DNA of 64,000 nt, taken from an uncultured Eubacteriales bacterium. GTDB lineage: Bacteria > Bacillota > Clostridia > Oscillospirales > Oscillospiraceae. Each line of letters starts with the position of its first letter. Position 1 is the first letter of the stretch. Below, in pieces: positions 41,880 through 48,226 of this stretch. The position numbers were made by a program, and so were the translations under genes. Location of the stretch: assembly GCA_934597725.1 (NCBI GenBank), contig CAKTSK010000001.1:75057-139056 (forward strand). The letters run 5' to 3'. The notes under the pieces are model-generated. The model was not told where the DNA came from. It saw nothing but the letters and a program-made list of their open reading frames with translations, and made no database searches.

Positions 41880-42047
41880 ATTATACCACAACAAGAAACA
41901 TCAGGGAACTACAACACGGGACGCGGGTGCCTATCGTGGGAGAGAATTATACCACAACAAGAAACATCAGGGAACTACAACTCTGTGGGAGGCGGATACC
42001 AACCATGTTGAATTATACCACAACAAGAAACATCAGGAGTCCATATT
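41880..42047 (-). CRISPR. minimal II-C CRISPR array: two full repeats, two spacers, one decayed repeat
   Basis: Identical 36-bp repeats at 41880-41915 and 41946-41981, separated by a 30-bp spacer (41916-41945); a second 30-bp spacer (41982-42011) is followed by a third repeat (42012-42047) that keeps only its first 24 or so bases in plus orientation. The crRNA-sense strand is minus (repeat begins GTTGTAGTTCCCTGATG), as in Neisseria-type II-C systems. Each repeat ends, on that strand, in TGTGGTATAAT, an extended -10 promoter firing into the next spacer. The decayed repeat keeps this promoter half and loses the tracr-pairing 5' end, which is not needed there. Confidence 0.93.
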
Positions 42048-42105
42048 CTCATCCATAGGCTGATTTTTTGTAATACTTACTATGTGTTGAGGACGACGAA
42101 AAAGC

Positions 42106-42135
42106 TTGACAAGGGGGACAAGGCTGTGGTAGGAT
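42106..42135 (+). promoter_or_regulatory. promoter of rpmG-secE-nusG
   Basis: TTGACA (42106-42111), 18-bp spacer, TAGGAT (42130-42135). It gives a leader of about 240 nt before rpmG. Confidence 0.75.
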
Positions 42136-42285
42136 AGGAACACCTATGAAAAGGGCTTATTTTTTGTGCGCGGATTACGGGTTCCGCCCGCAAACCCTTG
42201 ACCCAACGGGACGGGACATAGGGAGGCAGAGGATGCCGATCTGACCGTGTTTTCTTTTCGTACCCACTTTGGGGGAAAAAGATTC

Positions 42286-42340
42286 CGCCGGGATCGGTAT
42301 CGCCTGGAAAAAGGCGAGGGGCCGAGCTCCGGCGTTTTTT
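42286..42340 (+). terminator. leader terminator/attenuator upstream of rpmG-secE-nusG
   Basis: CGCCGG (42286-42291) pairs with CCGGCG (42329-42334), with inner TCGG/CCGA and CGCC/GGCG pairs, and is followed by T6 (42335-42340), only 40 nt before rpmG. An intrinsic terminator inside the leader implies attenuation control. No known leader family recognised. Confidence 0.65.
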
Positions 42341-42379
42341 CGTCTTCCAGGGCCGAACATCGTAAAGGAGGTGCCCCGA

Positions 42380-42544
42380 ATGGCAAAAGCCGGCGCACGG
42401 GTGAAGATCACCCTCAGATGCAACGAGTGCAAGCAGCGCAACTACAACACTATGAAGAACAAGAAGAATACTCCCGACCGCTTAGAGCTGAACAAGTACT
42501 GCCCCTTCTGCAGAAAGCACACCGTTCACAGCGAGACGAAGTGA
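42380..42544 (+). CDS. rpmG: 50S ribosomal protein L33
   Basis: A 54-aa large-subunit protein. The two CxxC pairs (CNEC and CPFC) identify the zinc-binding form. VKITLRCNECKQRNYNTMKNKKNTPDRLELNKYCP-type order is standard. AAAGGAGGTG precedes ATG. First gene of the rpmG-secE-nusG-rplKA cluster, a common Bacillota arrangement. Confidence 0.96.
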   Translation: MAKAGARVKITLRCNECKQRNYNTMKNKKNTPDRLELNKYCPFCRKHTVHSETK

Positions 42545-42585
42545 TGACAACTCACATTCCCTGTAAGAAAGAAGGGTGGAACTGA

Positions 42586-42906
42586 ATGTCTGAAAAAGAA
42601 AAGATGACCCAAGATGGGCCTCAGGAGACGGCCAAGGAGACCAAGCCTGCCAAGGCAGACAAGGCGGACAAGGCCAAGGCAAAAGCTGCCAAGGACAAGA
42701 AGCCCGGCTTTTTCAAGCGCGTGGGCCGTTTCTTCCGGGAGCTGAAGGCCGAGCTGAAAAAGGTCACCTGGCCCACCTGGAACGATACCATCAAAAAGAC
42801 CGGTATCGTCATCGTCTGCGTCATTGTCGTGGGCGTCATCGTCTGGATCTTCGATGGCATTGCAAGCGCCGTCATCGACGCTCTCCTCTCCCTCTTCGGA
42901 CGCTGA
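42586..42906 (+). CDS. secE: preprotein translocase subunit SecE
   Basis: A 106-aa single-pass clamp of the SecYEG channel. About 40 Lys/Ala-rich residues precede the conserved amphipathic helix FFRELKAELKKVTWPTW (~48-64) and one membrane helix (~70-95). The long charged N-terminal extension (KADKADKAKAKAAKDKK) is typical of Clostridia. Confidence 0.96.
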   Translation: MSEKEKMTQDGPQETAKETKPAKADKADKAKAKAAKDKKPGFFKRVGRFFRELKAELKKVTWPTWNDTIKKTGIVIVCVIVVGVIVWIFDGIASAVIDALLSLFGR

Positions 42907-42922
42907 GGCAAGGTGAACGACT

Positions 42923-43441
42923 ATGGCTGAAGAAGCAAAATGGTATGTGGCGCACACCTATTCGGGTTATGAAAACACCGTAAAGGCCACCATTGAAAAA
43001 GCCGTGGAAAACCGCAACATGGGCGACCTGATCCTCGCGGTCAACATCCCCATGGAGACGGTGACGGAGATCACCGACGCCGGCAGCAAAACGGTCGAGC
43101 GCAAGGTCTTCCCCGGCTACGTCCTGGTCAAGATGGTCATGACCGACGAGACCTGGCACCTGGTCCGCAACGTGCGGGGGGTGACCGGCTTCGTCGGCTC
43201 CGGGAACAAGCCCATCCCCCTCACCGAGGCGGAGATCGCCTCCATGGGCGTGGAGAAGCGGGAGATCCTGGTGACCTACAAGGTCGGCGACAACGTCCGC
43301 ATCACCGACGGCGCCCTGGAATCCTTCCTGGGCGTGGTCGAAGAAATCGACCCCGAGCACCAGAAGGTGCGGGTGGTCGTGTCCATGTTCGGCCGGGAGA
43401 CCCCGGTGGAGCTGGACCTGGATCAAATCGAATCCATCTGA
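42923..43441 (+). CDS. nusG: transcription termination/antitermination factor NusG
   Basis: A 172-aa NusG. The NGN domain (WYVAHTYSGYENTVKATIEK at residues 6-25; VFPGYVLVKMVMTDETWHLVRNVRGVTGFVG) binds RNA polymerase; the KOW domain (GDNVRITDGALESFLGVVEEID) is at ~120-145. Sixteen bp after secE. Confidence 0.97.
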   Translation: MAEEAKWYVAHTYSGYENTVKATIEKAVENRNMGDLILAVNIPMETVTEITDAGSKTVERKVFPGYVLVKMVMTDETWHLVRNVRGVTGFVGSGNKPIPLTEAEIASMGVEKREILVTYKVGDNVRITDGALESFLGVVEEIDPEHQKVRVVVSMFGRETPVELDLDQIESI

Positions 43442-43518
43442 CCCCGCAGACCCCTGCGGGCGTGGGAGGAGCGCCCGGCGCTCCGTCCAACCACATTTTC
43501 AAAATGGAGGTGCTCTAA

Positions 43519-43944
43519 GTGGCACAGAAAGTAACTGGATACGTCAAACTGCAGATCCCTGCCGGCAAGGCAACGCCGGCTCCCCCCGTTGGCCCTGCCC
43601 TGGGTCAGCACGGCATCAACATTGCCGCCTTTACCAAGGAATTCAACGAGCGCACCAAGAACGACGCCGGTCTGATCATCCCCGTGGTCATCACCGTCTA
43701 CGCCGACCGCTCTTTCTCCTTCATCACCAAGACCCCTCCCGCCGCTGTGCTGATCAAGAAGGCCTGCAACATCGAGAAGGCTTCCGGCGTGCCCAACAAG
43801 GAGAAGGTCGCCACCATCAGCAAGGAAGACGTGCGCAAGATTGCCGAGACCAAGATGCGCGACCTGAACGCCGCTACCGTCGAGGCCGCCATGAGCATGA
43901 TTGCCGGTACCGCCCGCTCCATGGGCGTGGTCGTTGGCGAGTAA
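43519..43944 (+). CDS. rplK: 50S ribosomal protein L11
   Basis: A 141-aa L11: KLQIPAGKATPAPPVGPALGQHGINI (~9-34), KTPPAAVLIKKA (~73) and the C-terminal rRNA-binding GTARSMGVVV. The start codon is GTG 43519 with ATGGAGGTG upstream. Confidence 0.97.
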   Translation: MAQKVTGYVKLQIPAGKATPAPPVGPALGQHGINIAAFTKEFNERTKNDAGLIIPVVITVYADRSFSFITKTPPAAVLIKKACNIEKASGVPNKEKVATISKEDVRKIAETKMRDLNAATVEAAMSMIAGTARSMGVVVGE

Positions 43945-43962
43945 GGCAGGAGGGTAAGAGAT

Positions 43963-44655
43963 ATGTTTAGAGGAAAAAAGTATCAGGACAGCGCAAAGCA
44001 GATCGACAAGGCCAACCTGTATGACACCGCAGAGGCCATGGATCTGATCGTGAAGACCGCCCCCGCCAAGTTCGACGAGACCGTTGAGCTGCACGTGAAG
44101 CTGGGCGTTGACTCCCGGCACGCCGACCAGCAGGTCCGCGGCGCCATCGTCCTGCCCCACGGCACCGGCAAGGTGCCCCGCGTGCTGGTCTTCGCCAAGG
44201 GCGACAAGGCCGACGCTGCCAAGGAGGCCGGCGCTGACTATGTGGGCGAGGCCGATCTGGCCCAGAAGATCCAGCAGGAGAACTGGTTCGACTTCGACGT
44301 GGTCATCGCTTCCCCCGACATGATGAGCGTGGTGGGCCGTCTGGGTAAGGTCCTGGGCCCCAAGGGCCTCATGCCCTCCCCCAAGGCCGGCACCGTCACC
44401 CCCAACGTGGCCGACGCCGTGCGCGAAGCCAAGGCCGGTAAGGTGGAGTATCGTCTGGACAAGACCAACATCATCCACTGCCCCATCGGCAAGGTCTCCT
44501 TCGGCGCAGAGAAGCTGGGCGAGAACTTCAGCACCCTCATGGGCGCCATCATCAAGGCCAAGCCCGCCGCTGCCAAGGGCACCTATGTCAAGAGCTGCGT
44601 AGTGGCTTCCACCATGGGCCCTGGCATCAAGGTCAACGCTGCCAAGCTGGGCTGA
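43963..44655 (+). CDS. rplA: 50S ribosomal protein L1
   Basis: A 230-aa L1, forming the mobile stalk at the tRNA exit site: ETVELHVKLGVDSRHADQQVRG (~37), LPHGTGK, VVGRLGKVLGPKGLMPSPKAGTVT (~122) and GTYVKSCVVASTMGPGIKVN near the end. Eighteen bp after rplK. Confidence 0.97.
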   Translation: MFRGKKYQDSAKQIDKANLYDTAEAMDLIVKTAPAKFDETVELHVKLGVDSRHADQQVRGAIVLPHGTGKVPRVLVFAKGDKADAAKEAGADYVGEADLAQKIQQENWFDFDVVIASPDMMSVVGRLGKVLGPKGLMPSPKAGTVTPNVADAVREAKAGKVEYRLDKTNIIHCPIGKVSFGAEKLGENFSTLMGAIIKAKPAAAKGTYVKSCVVASTMGPGIKVNAAKLG

Positions 44656-44683
44656 GTTCCCGGCACAAAATTTTGTGGGATTT

Positions 44684-44726
44684 TCCCGGAAAGGCGCTTG
44701 ACAGCGCCTTTCCGGGATGATAAAAT
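44684..44726 (+). promoter_or_regulatory. rplJ promoter embedded in an rplA terminator-like hairpin
   Basis: TCCCGGAAAGGCGC (44684-44697) and GCGCCTTTCCGGGA (44704-44717) form a perfect 14-bp inverted repeat whose 6-nt loop is exactly TTGACA (44698-44703), the -35 box of a promoter with -10 TAAAAT (44721-44726) 17 bp on. Confidence 0.8.
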
Positions 44727-44734
44727 ATTTTCGC

Positions 44735-44863
44735 GTTCCAAAGACAGCAGGTGTCCCATAAATCCTGCCGAGGATGCAGTTGATCCGGCTGACGGCCCCA
44801 GGGCCGCGGCTGATATGATTGCTCACGTCCTCTTGTCTTGTTTGACCGGAGGACGTTTTTTCT
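44735..44863 (+). promoter_or_regulatory. ribosomal protein L10 leader with attenuator
   Basis: The leader contains AAAGACAGCAGGTG, AATCCTGCCGAGGA and, at its 3' side, GTCCTCTTGTCTT, the conserved elements of the L10 leader bound by L10(L12). It ends in a terminator: ACGTCCTC (44825-44832) with GAGGACGT (44849-44856) and T6. Excess L10-L12 would favour termination. Confidence 0.85.
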
Positions 44864-44902
44864 TTGGTTCACAGTCTCTATTATTGGAGGTGAAACAACC
44901 CT

Positions 44903-45442
44903 ATGCCTAACGCAAAGATCCTCAGCGAAAAGCAGGCCGTCGTGGCTTCTCTGACCGAGAAGTTCCAGACCGCCGCTGCCGGCGTCATCGTCGACTACAA
45001 GGGCATCACCGTGGCCGAGGACACCGAGCTGCGTGCCCAGATGCGTGCCAACGGCGTGGAGTACTTCGTCATGAAGAACACCCTGGCCCGCTTCGCCGCC
45101 AAGAATGCCGGTCTGGACGAGCTGTGCGACGTTCTGGTGGGCACCACGTCCATCGCCGTCTGCCAGGGCGACCCCGTGGCTGCTGCCAAGGTCGTGGCCG
45201 AGTTCTCCAAGAAGCTGGCTGACCAGAAGAAGTTCACCATCAAGGCGGGCTTCGTGGACGGCAAGGTCATTTCCGTGGACGAGGTGAAGGCCCTGGCCGA
45301 CCTGCCCAGCAGAGAGGTCCTGGTGGCCACCGTGCTCGGCACCCTCATCGCCCCCGTCCGTGGTCTGGCTACCGTGCTGGACGCCAACATCTCCGGTCTG
45401 GCCCGCGTGGTCCAGGCCATCGCCGACCAGAAGGGCGCGTAA
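44903..45442 (+). CDS. rplJ: 50S ribosomal protein L10
   Basis: A 179-aa base of the L7/L12 stalk. LRAQMRANGVEYFVMKNTLARFAAK (~34-58) and KAGFVDGKVISVDEVKALADLPSREVLVATVLG are typical. It probably autoregulates through the leader just upstream. GGAGGTG before ATG. Confidence 0.97.
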   Translation: MPNAKILSEKQAVVASLTEKFQTAAAGVIVDYKGITVAEDTELRAQMRANGVEYFVMKNTLARFAAKNAGLDELCDVLVGTTSIAVCQGDPVAAAKVVAEFSKKLADQKKFTIKAGFVDGKVISVDEVKALADLPSREVLVATVLGTLIAPVRGLATVLDANISGLARVVQAIADQKGA

Positions 45443-45502
45443 GCGTCTCCCCCATCCCCATCGTAACTATTTTATTTACTTTATTATTGGAGGTACATTA
45501 CC

Positions 45503-45880
45503 ATGGCAAGTGAGAAGATCACCGCTTTGATTGAGGAAGTTAAGGCCCTGACCGTCCTGGAGCTGTCCGAGCTGGTTCACGCTCTGGAGGACGAGTTCGG
45601 CGTTTCCGCTGCTGCTCCCGTTGCTGTTGCTGCCGCTGCTGCTCCCGCTGCTGAGGCTGCTGCTGAGAAGACCGAGTTCGACGTTGTTCTGGCCAGCTTC
45701 GGCGACGAGAAGATCAAGGTCATCAAGGCTGTCCGTGAGATCACCGGCCTGGGCCTGGCTGACGCCAAGGCTCTGGTTGAGGCTGCTCCCAAGGCCATCA
45801 AGGAAGGCGTTTCCAAGGATGAGGCTGAGGAGCTGAAGAAGACCCTGGAAGAGGTCGGCGCAAAGGTCGAGCTGAAGTAA
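45503..45880 (+). CDS. rplL: 50S ribosomal protein L7/L12
   Basis: A 125-aa stalk protein: N-terminal dimer domain ELSELVHALEDEFGVSA, an Ala-rich hinge, and the factor-binding domain EKTEFDVVLASFGDEKIKVIKAVREITGLGLADAKALVE. Codon use is extremely biased to GCT/CTG/AAG. Strong terminator follows; rpoB is not next to it. Confidence 0.98.
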   Translation: MASEKITALIEEVKALTVLELSELVHALEDEFGVSAAAPVAVAAAAAPAAEAAAEKTEFDVVLASFGDEKIKVIKAVREITGLGLADAKALVEAAPKAIKEGVSKDEAEELKKTLEEVGAKVELK

Positions 45881-45903
45881 TTCTTCTTGATTCCGTGCTT
45901 TTG

Positions 45904-45937
45904 CCCCCCTGTCCTATTTGGGACAGGGGGGCTTTTT
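45904..45937 (+). terminator. terminator of rplJL
   Basis: CCCCCCTGTCC (45904-45914), loop of six, GGACAGGGGGG (45921-45931), then T5. Confidence 0.92.
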
Positions 45938-45951
45938 CTATGCAGACAACA

Positions 45952-45987
45952 CCGGGGGCAGGAGACGATGGTGTCTCCTGCCCCCGG
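45952..45987 (-). terminator. hairpin 3' of the XRE gene
   Basis: CCGGGGGCAGGAGAC (45952-45966) and GTCTCCTGCCCCCGG (45973-45987): perfect 15-bp stem immediately after the XRE stop codon. No long T run follows, so terminator function is probable rather than sure. Confidence 0.65.
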
Positions 45988-45991
45988 CGGA

Positions 45992-46201
45992 TCAGTCGAA
46001 ATAGAAGATGTCCTCAAATTTTTTCTCCAGGGCGATGCACAGCACCAGCGCCAGCTTGGCCGTGGGGTTGAACTGGCCGGTTTCGATGGAGCTGATGGTG
46101 TTGCGGGAGACGCCCACCATCTTGGCCAGGTCGGCCTGGGAGAGTTTTTGTTCCGCCCGGATCTCTTTCAGGCGGTTTCTTAAAATCAAGCTGTCGTCCA
46201 T
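45992..46201 (-). CDS. XRE-family regulator (69 aa)
   Basis: A compact Cro/CI HTH: LRNRLKEIRAEQKLSQADLAKMVGVSRNTISSIETGQFNPTAK-type domain covering almost the whole protein, with a C-terminal ALEKKFEDIFYFD tail typical of the two-gene regulator/membrane-protein pairs of Bacillota. It is the second gene after the membrane protein (14-bp gap). Three copies of a CCAAG-AAAA-CTTGG-type operator overlap the operon promoter, so autorepression is likely. Confidence 0.88.
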   Translation of the reverse strand: MDDSLILRNRLKEIRAEQKLSQADLAKMVGVSRNTISSIETGQFNPTAKLALVLCIALEKKFEDIFYFD

Positions 46202-46215
46202 GATTGTTGTTCCCC

Positions 46216-46533
46216 TTACCAGGCCACCAGCGGAATGAAATCAGGGAGGTTCCGGAAAACAAGAATGAGCAGAGACAGCAAAAACGGAATCAATGTACCA
46301 ATTCGCCGGTCTTTGAAAAATTGGTAGGTATAGTTTGCCGTAATGGTTGTCCAGACCACCATGGTTACTGCAGCATTGATCCGCAGATCCTTAGTCAAAA
46401 TCATAGTCAGGAGCCACATGACAAACATGACATAGTGCGAAAAATTAAGCCCTCTGAGCCAGAGATGCCTTTCCCATTCCTCCGAACTGTTGTTTCCCCT
46501 ACAGCTTTTCTTCAAAATCTCTTCGCGGTTCAT
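46216..46533 (-). CDS. DUF6442-like small membrane protein (105 aa)
   Basis: MNREEILKKSCRGN start, then three hydrophobic segments (~34-46, ~52-70, ~81-95). Such proteins are regularly paired with a small XRE regulator; the family name is by resemblance, and the function is unknown. AGAAGGAGGGA precedes the ATG. It is the first gene of the pair, so the membrane protein might sequester or signal to the regulator (inference). Confidence 0.75.
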   Translation of the reverse strand: MNREEILKKSCRGNNSSEEWERHLWLRGLNFSHYVMFVMWLLTMILTKDLRINAAVTMVVWTTITANYTYQFFKDRRIGTLIPFLLSLLILVFRNLPDFIPLVAW

Positions 46534-46555
46534 GGAGATCCCTCCTTCTCATTTT

Positions 46556-46630
46556 GCCAAGTTTTCTTTGCACCCTCAGCATACCATTGCCAAGTTTTCT
46601 TGTCAAGCCTTTTCGCCAAGTTTTCTTGGC
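46556..46630 (-). promoter_or_regulatory. promoter with three operator repeats for the membrane-protein/XRE pair
   Basis: Minus strand TTGACA (46606-46601), 17-bp spacer, TATGCT (46583-46578). Three copies of a GCCAAGTTTTCTT core (plus orientation): 46556-46570, 46589-46603 and 46615-46630; the last is a perfect 16-bp palindrome. One is upstream of -35, one in the spacer, one near the ribosome site. Confidence 0.85.
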
Positions 46631-46691
46631 AAATTTTTGTACCACTCTCCTCCCCCCACCCCGCCGCCGCAGCGGCAAAAGCGTCGCAGAC

Positions 46692-46869
46692 TTCCGGCCC
46701 TCGCAAGGGCCGGAACAAATTCCGATCCATGTTTTCCCCGGCTTTGCCGGGGAAAACATACTTCTCAGCCCACAAGTGTGAACACCCCGGCCGCAAGCGG
46801 CCGGGGTGTTTGCGCGCAGGGGGCTGCATCCCCTAATTTTTGAAGCCCAGCGAAGCGGGTTCAAAAATT
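46692..46869. repeat. cluster of four long hairpins in a gene-free stretch
   Basis: Four inverted repeats within 178 bp: 46692-46715 (10-bp stem, loop CGCA), 46729-46759 (14-bp stem, TTT loop), 46781-46810 (14-bp stem closing on a GCAA tetraloop) and 46835-46869 (13-bp stem with one bulged G). The last, read on the minus strand, could terminate the radical SAM gene. The others have no T runs. Confidence 0.8.
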
Positions 46870-46870
46870 C

Positions 46871-47995
46871 TTATATCGGGATCGCCCGGATCATCAGCTG
46901 ATCACAGACCATGTCGATGTTGCTCTTGTCGATCTGGGAGCGGTCCATGGTCTGCTTGACCTTGTCCACCAGAACGTGATTGTGCAGGTCCCGGAGATTG
47001 CCCATCAGCCCCAGCCGCCGGCCCAGCCGGAAAATGTTCTGCTGGTCCTCGGGCAGGTCCAGGAAGTAGTCGATGAGGCCCAGCATCTTGTCCTTGTCCT
47101 GGGGCAGGCGGCCTTTCAGCTCCAGCAGGATGTTCAAGATGTGGTCGCTGTCCACCCAGCTGGTGATGCCGTGGAGGTTCTCCAGAAAGAGACGGATCTC
47201 CCCGATGGTCTCAATGTCGTTGGGCCGGGTGAGGATGCCCTTTTCGTAGTCCTCATACATCTCCAAATTCTCCGCCAGGGCCATGGACCGGATGCGGATG
47301 AAGTCCGGGTCCACCTGGTTCATCACGTCGGCGGTGTCCAGGGCGCTCTGGCGGGCGTACTCCCGGCCGCCCATGCCGGGCATGTAGAACTCGTTGATCT
47401 CGATGCCCGCCGCCTTGGCCTTTTTGCCGGCGTCGATCTGGGCCTGCTTGGTGACGCCCTTCCGCATGAGCTTCAGGATCTCGTCGTTGCCCGTCTCCAG
47501 GCCGATGTGGAAGCGGTTGAGCTTCAGCTCGGCATACCGTTTCAGGCGGGCCGGGTCGATGCGGTTGATGGTGTCGGAGCGGGCATAGGTGGTGATCCGC
47601 TGGATCTGGGGGAAGGCGGCGTTGAGGTATTCCAGCACCTCGATCATCTCCGCCGGGGGCATGAGCAGGCTGTTGCCGTCCTGGAAAAACACCGAGCGCA
47701 TACCGCTCTGGACCCAATGGTAGGCCATGGACAGGGCCTCATAGTCTGCGTCGTTCTTGGCCTGGCGGGGCGGCTGCTTGTCCTGGAACACATCCACCCA
47801 GTAGCGGATGAGGTCGATGTCCTTCTTCACGTCCTCTGCCCGGCGGATGCTGAAGGGAACGTCCCGGTAAAAGCCGCAGAAGCGGCACTTGTTCCAGCCG
47901 CAGCCGCGGTTGATCCGCAGCAGCAGGCTGTAAGCCTCGCTGGGGGGACGGATGGGCCCCAGCTCGAAGCCGCGGTAAGGTGGGATCTTCTGCAC
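46871..47995 (-). CDS. radical SAM protein with a Cx4Cx2C cluster motif
   Basis: A 374-aa protein. The start is GTG 47995, 8 nt after AAAGGAGG; earlier in-frame sequence lacks a ribosome site. Residues ~30-45 read RINRGCGWNKCRFCGFYRD, a Cx4Cx2C variant of the normal Cx3Cx2C motif; FFQDGNSL, LNRFHIGLETGNDEILKLMRKGVT and EFYMPGMGG are typical radical SAM core segments. The C-terminal ~110 residues are helical and include LPEDQQNIFRLGRRLGLM. Function unknown; no operon partner. Confidence 0.85.
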   Translation of the reverse strand: MQKIPPYRGFELGPIRPPSEAYSLLLRINRGCGWNKCRFCGFYRDVPFSIRRAEDVKKDIDLIRYWVDVFQDKQPPRQAKNDADYEALSMAYHWVQSGMRSVFFQDGNSLLMPPAEMIEVLEYLNAAFPQIQRITTYARSDTINRIDPARLKRYAELKLNRFHIGLETGNDEILKLMRKGVTKQAQIDAGKKAKAAGIEINEFYMPGMGGREYARQSALDTADVMNQVDPDFIRIRSMALAENLEMYEDYEKGILTRPNDIETIGEIRLFLENLHGITSWVDSDHILNILLELKGRLPQDKDKMLGLIDYFLDLPEDQQNIFRLGRRLGLMGNLRDLHNHVLVDKVKQTMDRSQIDKSNIDMVCDQLMIRAIPI

Positions 47996-48115
47996 GGCAG
48001 GGTCCTCCTTTGTACTGATTTTGTGGTCATTATACAGGACGGCGCCCCTGGGGGCAAGTGAGGACCTCACATTCCCGAAAAAATCCCGTCCCCGGCGGGG
48101 GCAGAAAAATTTTCC

Positions 48116-48144
48116 TTGCCAAGGGCAGGGAAAGCCTGTATAAT
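48116..48144 (+). promoter_or_regulatory. promoter of the CofE-like gene
   Basis: TTGCCA (48116-48121), 17-bp spacer, TATAAT (48139-48144). Confidence 0.85.
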
Positions 48145-48226
48145 AGTTGCGGTATTTTTGCGGCCATCGCAATCATTCCCTTTTCCCTTTTTGATCGACA
48201 CTTTTTAGATATTGGAGGACATGACC

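Noticed and set aside
41761..42063. 100-codon frame across the terminator and CRISPR array
   Set aside because: It repeats because it reads the repeats; no start signal, not a protein.
45992..46533. Membrane-protein/XRE pair as a toxin-antitoxin module
   Set aside because: The membrane protein has three helices and no toxin signature; a regulator pair fits better.
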